Origin: Mycolicibacterium arabiense
Lineage (GTDB): Bacteria > Actinomycetota > Actinomycetes > Mycobacteriales > Mycobacteriaceae
NCBI RefSeq assembly: GCF_010731815.2
Contig: NZ_AP022593.1
Span: 5,518,001 to 5,582,000, forward strand
Reading direction: 5' to 3'
DNA length: 64,000 nt
Part shown: positions 42,925 to 50,814 of the stretch, piece after piece
Position numbering within the stretch: the stretch's first letter is position 1
How the letters are laid out: every line of letters begins with the position of its first letter
Made by a program: the position numbers and the translations under genes
Notes under the pieces: model-generated
The model's input: the letters and a program-made list of their open reading frames with translations, nothing else
Database searches by the model: none
What the model was told of the DNA's origin: nothing

Positions 42925-43710
42925 CTACGTCGCGCGCACTCCTGCCCGCCGGGTCAGGTAGTCGATCTGACGGTGGATCGCGATCAGGACGAAGAACGGC
43001 AGGATCATGAACGGCACGTTCTCGGCGATGAACTTGAACCAGAACCCGAATGCGCCCTGACCGATGTCGCCGAAGCCGGCGCGCACCTCCGACAGGAAGT
43101 AGACCCCGGTGCTGCTGATGAGCATGGCGCAACCGGCGAAGGCCAGCCACAGGCAGCGGATCCGTGACTCGGTGGGGAGGTCGGTGCGCATCAGCCGCGT
43201 CCAGACGACGAACAGCATGGCGCCGGTGATGACGCCGACGAGTTCGAGTCCGAAGATCCAGTCGCTCGCACTGGTGTAGCGAGTGTCGGCCAGACCGTAC
43301 TGCCACCACAGCCACTTCCACCCGGGGTCCGTCGTCGGCGTCCACAGATCGAAGGGGTGACCGATGAGGAAGATCGTCTCGTAACCGAGTTGGCTGCCCG
43401 CGGTGTAGGGCAGGTAGATCATCGTCAGCTCGGCTGCCCGCTCGATGCGGGGCCGATGCTCACCTCGTCCGGTCCATAGGTACACCAGCGGCAGGACGAT
43501 GACGGGCAGGCCGAACGCGAGGTTGGCGACGACGTCGACCGTGAACGACGGCGGCAGTACCCGGGTGCCGACCCCGACGACGGCAAGGGTGAACGCGAAG
43601 CCGGTGAAGGCCGTGAGGGCGAGGTAGGCCCACCGCCGGTGGGGCGCCCACGGGCGGGCCAGCTCGGGATCTCGATCCGACGGGGCATGCGTCGTGACGT
43701 CCGATGTCAT
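42925..43710 (-). CDS. Multi-pass membrane protein of unknown function
   Basis: The 261-aa protein has about six predicted membrane helices: around AYLALTAFTGFAFTLAVVGV, LAFGLPVIVLPLVYLW, TMIYLPYTAGSQLGYETIFL, FGLELVGVITGAMLFVVW, LAFAGCAMLISSTGVYFL and VPFMILPFFVLIAIH. ATG 43710 (TSDVTTHAPSDRD) gives a cytoplasmic polar N-terminus. No transporter or enzyme motif was identified. The 292-nt gap 43711-44002 upstream holds the promoter of the P450 at 44003 and motif copy 4, and no gene. Confidence 0.8.
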   Translation of the reverse strand: MTSDVTTHAPSDRDPELARPWAPHRRWAYLALTAFTGFAFTLAVVGVGTRVLPPSFTVDVVANLAFGLPVIVLPLVYLWTGRGEHRPRIERAAELTMIYLPYTAGSQLGYETIFLIGHPFDLWTPTTDPGWKWLWWQYGLADTRYTSASDWIFGLELVGVITGAMLFVVWTRLMRTDLPTESRIRCLWLAFAGCAMLISSTGVYFLSEVRAGFGDIGQGAFGFWFKFIAENVPFMILPFFVLIAIHRQIDYLTRRAGVRAT

Positions 43711-43952
43711 CGCAGTGGCACCTCTGCTTCCCAGGGTTTGCGGATGAACGTGGACAGCACGCTCAGGCGGAGGATATGTGCTTCCGACGGCGATGTTGGG
43801 CGAACGCTCAACAATGGCCGATCGGGAGTGCGACACTCGCGTTCCGTGACGTCGCGGTGCGCGCGGGAAAGCCGCACCCACGAGCGGGTTGGTTAGGCAT
43901 TTGCCCTCGTTGACGGCAGAGCAGTCGCTGTGGAAATGTGATACTCATCAGT

Positions 43953-43967
43953 GAGAGCCACATTCTC
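43953..43967. promoter_or_regulatory. GAGAAYNNNRTTCTC palindrome, copy 4, at P450 promoter
   Basis: GAGAGCCACATTCTC has one mismatch to the motif. It lies 35 nt before the ATG of the P450 and about 8 nt after an extended -10-like TGTGATACT (43937-43945). It would cover the transcription start, as expected for a repressor site. Confidence 0.55.
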
Positions 43968-44002
43968 ATCATGCTGGTGCCGTCAGGAACGGAGTGCAAC
44001 AC

Positions 44003-45277
44003 ATGGCGATCGACCCCGCCGGTATCGACTGGTTCAGGGACCCGAGGTTGGTCGAGGATCCGTATCCGTACTTCAACGCGTTGCGGGACAAGTGCCCGGT
44101 GCAGCCCGAGGACCACTACGGCGTGACGATGGTGACCGGTTGGGAAGAGGCGGTGTCGGTATACAACGACGAGAAGACGTTCTCGTCGTGCACCTCGGTC
44201 ACGGGTCCGTTCCCGGGGTTTCCCGTGCCACTGGAGGGGGACGACGTCAGCGAACTGATCGAGAAGCACCGCGACGAATTGCCCTTCAGTGATCAGTTGC
44301 CGACGCTCGACCCGCCCACCCACACCAATCACCGTGCCCTGCTGATGCGCTTGATCACCCCGAAGCGCCTCAAGGAGAACGAGGACGCGATGTGGCAGCT
44401 GGCCGACGGGGTGCTCGACGAGTTCCTGGCGCCCGGCAAGGGTGAGTTCATCAAGGGTTTCGCGAGCCCGTTCACGCTGCTCGTCATCGCCGACCTGCTG
44501 GGCATCCCGCCCGAGGACCGCAACGCGTTCGTCGACGGCATCTCCCAGCACTCCGGTGGCGGCGTGGGAAGCACCAGCAAGGAGTCGCTGTCCCATTCGC
44601 CGCTGGAGTTCCTCTACGGGCAATTCGAGGACTACGTCGAGGACCGCAGGCGCAACCCCCGCGAGGACGTCCTGACCGGGCTGGCGACCGCGCAGTTCCC
44701 CGACGGCACCACGCCCACCGCAGGCGACGTCGCACGTGTTGCCACGAACGTCTTCTCGGCAGGGCAGGAGACCACCGTCCGGCTGCTGGGCACCGCGCTC
44801 AAGGTGCTCGGCGACCGCCCCGACATCCAGAAGCGGGTGCGCGAGGACCGCAGCCTGCTGCCGAACTTCATCGAGGAGGCGCTACGGCACGAGAGCCCCG
44901 TCAAGGGTGACTTCCGACTGTCGCGCACCCCGGTAGCCGTCGGCGATCAGCAGCTGAAGGCGGGCACCACCGTGATGGTGGTCAACGGTGCCGCCAACCG
45001 CGACCCGCGCCGCTTCGACGAACCCGACGAATTCGACCCGGCCCGCAAGAACGCCCGTCAGCACTTGGCCTTCGGCCGCGGCATCCACAGCTGCCCTGGC
45101 GCCCCACTCGCACGCGCCGAGACCCGCGTCGGTCTCGAGCGGCTGCTCGACCGCACCACCGACATCAGGATCTCCCAGGAGAAGCACGGGCCGGCGGGAA
45201 GCCGGGACTACAAGTACATTCCGACGTTCATCCTGCGCGGCATCATCGACCTGCACCTGGAGTTCGACGTTCGATGA
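44003..45277 (+). CDS. Cytochrome P450
   Basis: The 424-aa P450 has the I-helix SAGQETTVR, K-helix EEALR and heme loop FGRGIHSCPG with ligand Cys364. ATG 44003 has GGAG 8 nt upstream; an in-frame GTG at 43994 is less likely. Its stop overlaps the ferredoxin ATG (ATGA). Family number not assigned. Copy 4 of the shared palindrome at its promoter links it to the Rieske regulon (inference). Confidence 0.94.
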   Translation: MAIDPAGIDWFRDPRLVEDPYPYFNALRDKCPVQPEDHYGVTMVTGWEEAVSVYNDEKTFSSCTSVTGPFPGFPVPLEGDDVSELIEKHRDELPFSDQLPTLDPPTHTNHRALLMRLITPKRLKENEDAMWQLADGVLDEFLAPGKGEFIKGFASPFTLLVIADLLGIPPEDRNAFVDGISQHSGGGVGSTSKESLSHSPLEFLYGQFEDYVEDRRRNPREDVLTGLATAQFPDGTTPTAGDVARVATNVFSAGQETTVRLLGTALKVLGDRPDIQKRVREDRSLLPNFIEEALRHESPVKGDFRLSRTPVAVGDQQLKAGTTVMVVNGAANRDPRRFDEPDEFDPARKNARQHLAFGRGIHSCPGAPLARAETRVGLERLLDRTTDIRISQEKHGPAGSRDYKYIPTFILRGIIDLHLEFDVR

Positions 45278-45462
45278 GGGTCACCGTCGACGAGGATCGC
45301 TGCGCCGGCCACGGTATGTGCCTGACGCTGTGCCCGGAGGTGTTCGACATGACCGACGACGGGTGGGCCGTCGCGAATCCCGGGGACGTCCCGACGGAAT
45401 TCGAGACCGCCGCCCGCGAGGCCATCGAGAACTGCCCCGAGCGCGCCATCAGCGAGATCTGA
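45274..45462 (+). CDS. [3Fe-4S]-type ferredoxin, P450 partner
   Basis: The 62-aa ferredoxin has CAGHGMC (CX2HX2C, His at the fourth-ligand position), an extra Cys in LTLCPEVF and distal NCPERA. It transfers electrons to the P450 whose stop it overlaps by 4 nt. No reductase is nearby. Confidence 0.93.
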   Translation: MRVTVDEDRCAGHGMCLTLCPEVFDMTDDGWAVANPGDVPTEFETAAREAIENCPERAISEI

Positions 45463-45494
45463 TCCGAATACCGCCACAGACAGAAAGATTCGAC

Positions 45495-45779
45495 ATGGCC
45501 AAGGGCTACGTGATCATCACCGAGGACATCAAGGACCCCGCAGGCATGGCCGAGTACGGCAAGCTCGCGATGCAGACCATGGCCAATGCGACCGTGCTGG
45601 CGTTCGGCCCGCCCGCCGAGACGATCGAGGGCCAGTGGCACGGCACCCAAACCGTCGTCCTGGAGTTCGAGTCCGTCGAAGCCGCCAAGGAGTGGTACTA
45701 CTCCGACGCCTACCAGGAGGCGCTGAAGCTGCGTCAGGCCGCGGCCGAGTGCAACGGGGTCATCCTCTCCGGCTTCTGA
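45495..45779 (+). CDS. DUF1330 family protein
   Basis: The 94-aa protein has the DUF1330 pattern: KGYVIITEDIKDPAGMAEYG at the start, a ferredoxin-like alpha/beta fold, and VVLEFESVEAAKEWYYSDAY. DUF1330 is related to the ABM/EthD dimeric barrel group and often sits beside oxygenases; function is not established. It follows the ferredoxin by 32 nt and is the last gene of this P450 operon, ending 6 nt before the left arm of the 31-bp inverted repeat. Confidence 0.85.
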   Translation: MAKGYVIITEDIKDPAGMAEYGKLAMQTMANATVLAFGPPAETIEGQWHGTQTVVLEFESVEAAKEWYYSDAYQEALKLRQAAAECNGVILSGF

Positions 45780-45785
45780 GGTGGC

Positions 45786-45816
45786 TTTCTCGCCGAAACA
45801 ACATTCCCTGTCGTTG
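45786..45816 (+). repeat. Left arm of 31-bp inverted repeat flanking the DUF559-type gene
   Basis: Starts TTTCTCGCCGAAAC. It matches the reverse complement of 46768-46798 at 27 of 31 positions. It starts 6 nt after the stop of the plus-strand DUF1330 gene and ends 10 nt before the stop of the DUF559-type gene. Confidence 0.85.
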
Positions 45817-45826
45817 AGCCGGCGTC

Positions 45827-46690
45827 TCAGCGACGCTGGCGTCCGCCTCGGCGGGAATCCCACGCCTGCGCGACCCGACGCAGGACGTCGTTCGGGCGGT
45901 CGCCGGCGATCACCTTGACGTGGTGCCAACCGCGGTCCTGCACCTTGCGCAACCGTGTGACGTCCCAAGTCCACTGGGCACGATCGGTGCGGTGCTGCTC
46001 GCCGTCGTATTCCACGGCAATCTTCAGATCCTCGTCGTCCCAACCCATGTCGAGGTACGCGAAGGCGTGGCCGTAGTCATCGAGGACCGGAATCTGGGTC
46101 TTCGGACGCGGGTACCCGGCGTCGATGAGCAGCAGGCGCAGCCACGTCTCCTTGGGTGACTGGGCGCCGCCGTCCATCAGTTCGAGGGCAGTGCGCAGTC
46201 GTTTGATCCCTCGCGCACCCTTGTAACGCGCGACCAGAGGCGCAACGTGTTCCGCGCGGATCCCCGCCGCGCGGGCCAGCGCATCGAGGTGCACGACCGC
46301 TGCGTCCCGAGGGAGGTAACGGCCGAGGTCGTACGCGGCGCGCTGCGGCGTCGCGACCGCCATGTCGTGCATCTCGATCACGTCGTCGTAGAGGAAGTGT
46401 TCGTCACGCGTGATGATGCCCTGCGGCGGGCGGTGATTGACGGCGAGCAACTCGATCGGGCTGTCCTCGGCTACCCACCGGGCCCCGTGCAGCGCCGCGG
46501 CGGCCCGGCCGGTCACCACCCCCGTGCGTCGCGACCACAGCCAGGCGCCAACGGTGTTGGCGTACAACGACGGTGTGGCGATCTTCGGTGTGTAGACGTT
46601 CGGGAACAGTGCGCGATATCGCCAACGCAATTGACCAGGGGTGACCTCGTTGCAGGCGAGCGCCTCGCTGCCCAAGAAGATGGTTGCCAT
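45827..46690 (-). CDS. DUF559 / AbiEi-like protein with PD-(D/E)XK-type nuclease core
   Basis: The 287-aa protein has an N-terminal winged-helix-like region (FLGSEALACNEVTPGQLRW, LHGARW) similar to AbiEi-type antitoxin/regulator domains, and a C-terminal endonuclease-like core with DLKIAVEYDGEQHR followed by VIAGDR. The E-Y-D-G-x-Q-H pattern is the DUF559/Vsr-like nuclease signature. No toxin gene is adjacent. It sits alone between two convergent P450 operons, framed by 31-bp inverted repeats, so it may have arrived as a cassette. Confidence 0.85.
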   Translation of the reverse strand: MATIFLGSEALACNEVTPGQLRWRYRALFPNVYTPKIATPSLYANTVGAWLWSRRTGVVTGRAAAALHGARWVAEDSPIELLAVNHRPPQGIITRDEHFLYDDVIEMHDMAVATPQRAAYDLGRYLPRDAAVVHLDALARAAGIRAEHVAPLVARYKGARGIKRLRTALELMDGGAQSPKETWLRLLLIDAGYPRPKTQIPVLDDYGHAFAYLDMGWDDEDLKIAVEYDGEQHRTDRAQWTWDVTRLRKVQDRGWHHVKVIAGDRPNDVLRRVAQAWDSRRGGRQRR

Positions 46691-46767
46691 GCCGTGAGGG
46701 TGACGCGGCCCCCCGACAGCGAGGGCGCTACGCCGAGCCGGAACGCAGGGTTGTCAACAGGCTCGCG

Positions 46768-46798
46768 CAGCGACAGGGAACGTCATTTCGGCGAGAAA
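46768..46798 (-). repeat. Right arm of 31-bp inverted repeat flanking the DUF559-type gene
   Basis: Ends TTTCGGCGAGAAA; reverse complement of 45786-45816 with four mismatches. It ends 6 nt before the stop of the minus-strand ferredoxin, the same distance as on the left, and lies 77 nt upstream of the DUF559-type start. Confidence 0.85.
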
Positions 46799-46804
46799 GT
46801 CAGG

Positions 46805-47005
46805 TCATTCGTCGCGGATGGCGATGGCCTGGCGCGGGCACTGCCGCACCGACTCCTTGATCTGGTGCTCGTTCTCGGGCGTGACCTCGTCGGTGTGGAC
46901 GTGTAGGTAGTCGTCGTCGTCGAGTTCGAAGACCTCGGGGATGATGCCCATGCATATCCCGTTGCTCTCGCAGAGCCCGAAGTCGACCTCGATCTTCTGA
47001 GCCAT
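46805..47005 (-). CDS. [3Fe-4S]-type ferredoxin, P450 partner
   Basis: The 66-aa ferredoxin has CESNGIC (CX2NX2C) and distal QCPRQA; the fourth-ligand position is Asn. It is highly acidic in the middle (FELDDDDYLHVHTDE). It starts 2 nt after the P450 stop, so it serves that P450. No reductase nearby. Confidence 0.92.
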   Translation of the reverse strand: MAQKIEVDFGLCESNGICMGIIPEVFELDDDDYLHVHTDEVTPENEHQIKESVRQCPRQAIAIRDE

Positions 47006-47007
47006 GG

Positions 47008-48210
47008 TCACCTCAGCACCTTGACCGGGACGTGGTGGTACCCCGCGACGTTCTGCATGTTCACCCGCTGCAGTCCGTCGAAGTCGACCTCGTAGCGCGG
47101 CATGAAGTCGAGCAGGTACTCGAGCGCGATCGCGGTCTCCATCCGGGCCAGCGCCGCACCGAGGCAGCTGTGGATGCCGTAGCCCAGCCCCAGGTTCTGC
47201 GCCTGCGTGCGGTCGCGGTCGATGTCGAACGTGTCGCCGTCGACGAACGCACGCGGATCGCGGTTGGCCGCCGCACCCATCAGGAAGACGGGCTTGTGCG
47301 CGGGAATCGTGCCGCACGGCAGCTCGACGTCCTTGACGCTGTAGCGGACGTTGTACTGCACCGGCCCGACGTAGCGCAGCAGTTCCTCGACGGCGGCGGG
47401 AATCTTGCTGCGGTCGTCGAGCAACTTCTGCCACTGCTCGGGGTGCCGGGCGAATTCGACGACGGCGCTGCCGACGAGCTTGGTGACGGTCTCGGCACCG
47501 GCGCCGCCGAGAAGCACGGTGAATCCGGTGATCTCGATGTCGTCGAGGCTGCGCATCCGACCGTCGGCACCCGGGATCTCCGCGCTGATGAGACGACTGA
47601 TCATGTCGTCCTGCGGGTTCTGCCGACGCTCCTGGACCAGGCCGTAGTAGTAGACGCCCGAGTCGATGTTGGCCTGCATGTTCTCGTCGTCCATGTCGAT
47701 CTGGCCCGGCTTGCGCTCCAGGCTCTTGTCGATCCAGTGGCGCACCTGCTGGCGGAAGTCCTCCGGCACGCCCGCCATCCGGGTGATGACCTCGACGGGG
47801 AACGGACCCGAGAAGTCCTGCACGACGTCGAAGTGGTCCGGATCGACCTTCGACAGGTAGTGCTCGACCAGTTCGACGACCGTGTCGCGCTGGGACTGGA
47901 TGGCCCGCGGCGTGAACGCCTTGTTGAGCAGGCTGCGCATGTGCCGGTGGTCGGGCGGGTCCATGAAGATGATCGACTTCTGCGGCACCTCGCCGGAGCG
48001 GACCATGCTCAGATCACAGCCGCGGGCGGAGGAGAACGACTCGTGGTCCTTAAACGCCGCGGCGACGTCCTCATGCCTGGTCAGCGCGTAGAAGTCCTCG
48101 GCCTCGTCGTAGTACAGGGGAGCTTCGTCCCGCATCCGCGCGTAGATCTCGTAGGGGTTGTCGAAGTACTCCTGCGCAAAGGGATGGAATACGAGTTTGG
48201 GCTTGGTCAC
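47008..48210 (-). CDS. Cytochrome P450 with Leu in heme-loop first position
   Basis: The 400-aa P450 has the I-helix GGAGAETVT, K-helix EELLR and heme loop LGYGIHSCLG with Cys349. The usually conserved Phe opening the heme loop is Leu, and the I-helix lacks the common acid-Thr order (AETV). GTG 48210 is the start. It is followed by its ferredoxin after 2 nt. These deviations can tune redox potential or chemistry (inference). Family number not assigned. Confidence 0.93.
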   Translation of the reverse strand: MTKPKLVFHPFAQEYFDNPYEIYARMRDEAPLYYDEAEDFYALTRHEDVAAAFKDHESFSSARGCDLSMVRSGEVPQKSIIFMDPPDHRHMRSLLNKAFTPRAIQSQRDTVVELVEHYLSKVDPDHFDVVQDFSGPFPVEVITRMAGVPEDFRQQVRHWIDKSLERKPGQIDMDDENMQANIDSGVYYYGLVQERRQNPQDDMISRLISAEIPGADGRMRSLDDIEITGFTVLLGGAGAETVTKLVGSAVVEFARHPEQWQKLLDDRSKIPAAVEELLRYVGPVQYNVRYSVKDVELPCGTIPAHKPVFLMGAAANRDPRAFVDGDTFDIDRDRTQAQNLGLGYGIHSCLGAALARMETAIALEYLLDFMPRYEVDFDGLQRVNMQNVAGYHHVPVKVLR

Positions 48211-48240
48211 TGCGTCCTCCTGGGCACTGGGAACAGAGCC

Positions 48241-48285
48241 GCATACGTTACGGAAGGCTGTAAGATTGTAACGGCTACAGTATGC
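48241..48285 (-). promoter_or_regulatory. P450 promoter region with nested inverted repeats
   Basis: On the minus strand TACAAT (48270-48265) is a good -10 about 55 nt before the GTG of the P450. Inverted repeats GCATAC/GTATGC (48241-48246, 48280-48285) and CGTTAC/GTAACG (48246-48251, 48268-48273) surround it. The -35 region is poor, suggesting an activated or repressed promoter. Confidence 0.45.
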
Positions 48286-48335
48286 GACATATAGTCTCGA
48301 AAATCAGCCGAATCGCCCAACCGGGTGGCTCGGCT

Positions 48336-49124
48336 TCAGCGCCGCACGCCTGCGTCCAACACCGTGTCGAGTACGCCGAGGTCGGCGCCGAGATCGGCCA
48401 CGGTGCGCCGCACGACGTCGACGTCCTTGCCGATGAATTCGCCCACGGCCGAGATGAATGCCTCAGCCGACCCCGCAGAGGCGATCATGCCGAGCACCCG
48501 GCTGGCAGAACTGCCGTGGGTCAGCGCCTGCAGCAGTGGCCCCTCCTCGATGCCGAGGCGGGTGCCGAGTCGGGTGGCCTCGGCGACGAGGCCGATCTGG
48601 GCGACGAACAAGGTGTTGTTGATCAGCTTGACGAGTTGCCCGCTGCCCGTCGGCCCGGCGTGCAGGATCGGGTCGCCGTACGCGCCGAGCACCGGGCGCA
48701 CCCGCTCCAGCGCATCGTCGGTGGCCCCCACGAACAGGGTGACGCGGCCCGCGGCGATGTCGTGCGGGCCGCCACTGACCGGGGCGTCGACCACGTCGAC
48801 GTGATCGAACCTCGCGGCGACGTCCCGAACTGTCGTCGGGCTGCCCGTCGTGTGGACCACCAGCGTCGACCCGGGACGCATGCCGGCGACGACGTCGCCG
48901 GCGAGGCACAGTTCGCGCACCTGGTCGTCGGTGAACACGCACACCACGACCACGTCGTGGGCACCGGCAGTCAAGCCGGCGACGGGATTGGCACCGAGTT
49001 CGGCGACCGCGGCGCGCTTGTCGTCGGTGCGGCCGACGGCGTCGACGTCGTGCCCGGCTTCGACGAGTCGGCGCACCATGGGGGCGCCCATCCGTCCGGC
49101 GCCGAGGAAGCCGACCGTGCTCAC
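48336..49124 (-). CDS. NAD(P)-dependent beta-hydroxyacid dehydrogenase (HIBADH-like)
   Basis: The 262-aa protein of the 3-hydroxyisobutyrate/6-phosphogluconate dehydrogenase type has GFLGAGRMGAPM (Rossmann), DAPVSGGPHDI near residue 118, TGSGQLVKLINN and a catalytic-type Lys in EFIGKDVDV. It oxidises or reduces beta-hydroxy acids with NAD(P). GTG 49124 overlaps the preceding homologue by 4 nt. Two unlike homologues in tandem suggest two steps or a heteromer. It is the last gene of the NuoF-like operon. Confidence 0.9.
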   Translation of the reverse strand: MSTVGFLGAGRMGAPMVRRLVEAGHDVDAVGRTDDKRAAVAELGANPVAGLTAGAHDVVVVCVFTDDQVRELCLAGDVVAGMRPGSTLVVHTTGSPTTVRDVAARFDHVDVVDAPVSGGPHDIAAGRVTLFVGATDDALERVRPVLGAYGDPILHAGPTGSGQLVKLINNTLFVAQIGLVAEATRLGTRLGIEEGPLLQALTHGSSASRVLGMIASAGSAEAFISAVGEFIGKDVDVVRRTVADLGADLGVLDTVLDAGVRR

Positions 49125-49939
49125 CGGGGGTGGTGCATCGACTCGAGCGCCGTGTCCGCCGCCGTGAACACCGAACCCTGCGGCGCGGATGCGTCGTCCG
49201 CCAGCGCCGCCGCGTGCCGAACGTCCTTCTGCAGCAACGCCCCCGCGATCGGAGCGAGGCCCTCGAGCGTGCCGCCGAACATCGAGATGCTGTTGACGGC
49301 CTTGCTCGTCGCCGAGCCGCGCGCCAGCACCTCGCACAGTTTGTCCCGCGGGACGCCGAGCGACTCACCCAGCTCCAGCGTGCTGACCGCACTGCCGAGG
49401 TTGGCGCTGAACAACAGGTTGTTCAGGATCTTGGTGACCTGCCCGCTGCCCAGTGGACCGAGGTGGACGATCGGGTCGGCGAACGTCGCGAACACCGGCC
49501 GGACCCGCTCCACGTCGGCGTCGTCACCGCCGACCATCACCAGCAGGGTGCCCTCCGACGCCGCCGGCGAGCCACCGCTCACGGGCGCGTCGACGACCGA
49601 GACGCCATGTTCTGCAGCGGTCTTCGCGATCTCACGGCAGGTGTCGGGATGGACGGTGCTGTGGATGGCGATGACGCCCCCGGGTTGCATGCCTGCCAGG
49701 ACGCCCGATTCGCCGTCGAGCACCTGCCGGACGTCATCGTCGCCGACCACGCACAGGCACACCAGGTCGCTTGCCGCACCGAGTTCGGCCGGTGTCGCGG
49801 CGACCTTCGCCGAGGTGTCGGCGTACGGCTCGACCGACGCGGGCCGACGTGCCCACAGCGTGAGTTCGTAACCGCCCTCGACGATTCGGCGCGCCATCGG
49901 CGCCCCCTGGCTACCCAGCCCGATGAATCCGACCCGCAT
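49121..49939 (-). CDS. NAD(P)-dependent beta-hydroxyacid dehydrogenase (HIBADH-like)
   Basis: The 272-aa homologue of the next gene has GFIGLGSQGAPM (Gln where most members have Met), DAPVSGGSPAAS, LGSGQVTKILNN and a catalytic-type Lys in ALLQKDVRHA. ATG 49939 shares a base with the hydrolase stop, so it is translationally coupled. Family sure; substrate and whether it oxidises or reduces unknown. Confidence 0.9.
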   Translation of the reverse strand: MRVGFIGLGSQGAPMARRIVEGGYELTLWARRPASVEPYADTSAKVAATPAELGAASDLVCLCVVGDDDVRQVLDGESGVLAGMQPGGVIAIHSTVHPDTCREIAKTAAEHGVSVVDAPVSGGSPAASEGTLLVMVGGDDADVERVRPVFATFADPIVHLGPLGSGQVTKILNNLLFSANLGSAVSTLELGESLGVPRDKLCEVLARGSATSKAVNSISMFGGTLEGLAPIAGALLQKDVRHAAALADDASAPQGSVFTAADTALESMHHPR

Positions 49940-50814
49940 CAACCCGCCTCCAACTCGTTCGTCGCCACGTCTGCCAGACACTCGTCGACGAACGACAGCA
50001 CCCGAGCGTGATATTCGCCGGCCGTGTGGCCGACGCTGAGATTGTGTCCGCTGCCGGGCATCCGATTGACGCGCACCGCGGGCGACGACCTGAACAGTGC
50101 CGCCACCGCATCGACCGCTTCGCTGTCCGATTCCCACACCGCTTCGTACTCGGCCACGCTGAACTCGACGGGAACCGTCACGCGCGAGGCCAGTTCGGGG
50201 AAGTCGCGGCGCGCCCAGTTCGCCGTCACCTCCGACTCGTATCCCACACCCGGTGCCGACAGGGCACCGGTGAGCACCTCCGGCGGGTACAGCTCGGTCG
50301 GCTGCCACAGCAGATCCCGCAGCCCGGCGGGACGCGACGTGACGGTGGCCTCCTCGATGATCGCGAGGGCATCGGGGTGATAACGCAGCCCCGAGCCGGC
50401 CAGCTCGACACCGACGACGTCGGCACCGCGCGGGTCCACGACCATGCGCAATGCCAGTTCGCATCCCGCCGAGTGGGCGAACAGGAACAGCCCGGCACCG
50501 GGGGAGTCGTCGGCGAGGATCTTGTCGACGGCGCCGTAGACCAGCGCGGTACGACGGTCGGGATCGGCCATCTCGTCGGCGTACAGCGCCGACGCGCCGT
50601 AGCCCGGCCGGTCCAGGGCAATGGTGGTGAAACCCGCCGCTGCGGCAGTGCGAAGCAGTGACAGCTCGGGATGGCCCGGGCATTCGAAGTACGTCGACGA
50701 CGTCGCACCGCCGTGCACGGCGACGATCACCGCGCGCGGGTCGGCGGCCCGGGCCACCAGGCCGGACATCGGCACGCCGTCGACCATGACGACGCGGGGC
50801 GTCGGCGCGCTCAC
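49939..50814 (-). CDS. Alpha/beta hydrolase
   Basis: The 291-aa alpha/beta hydrolase has VAVHGGATSS (oxyanion), nucleophile in FAHSAGC (Ala in place of the first Gly of GxSxG), and a late His in GSGHNLS. A probable acid is in the WESDSEAV or preceding strand. GTG 50814 overlaps the DUF35-thiolase stop (GTGA). It probably hydrolyses an ester or CoA thioester produced in the same operon. Confidence 0.85.
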   Translation of the reverse strand: MSAPTPRVVMVDGVPMSGLVARAADPRAVIVAVHGGATSSTYFECPGHPELSLLRTAAAAGFTTIALDRPGYGASALYADEMADPDRRTALVYGAVDKILADDSPGAGLFLFAHSAGCELALRMVVDPRGADVVGVELAGSGLRYHPDALAIIEEATVTSRPAGLRDLLWQPTELYPPEVLTGALSAPGVGYESEVTANWARRDFPELASRVTVPVEFSVAEYEAVWESDSEAVDAVAALFRSSPAVRVNRMPGSGHNLSVGHTAGEYHARVLSFVDECLADVATNELEAG

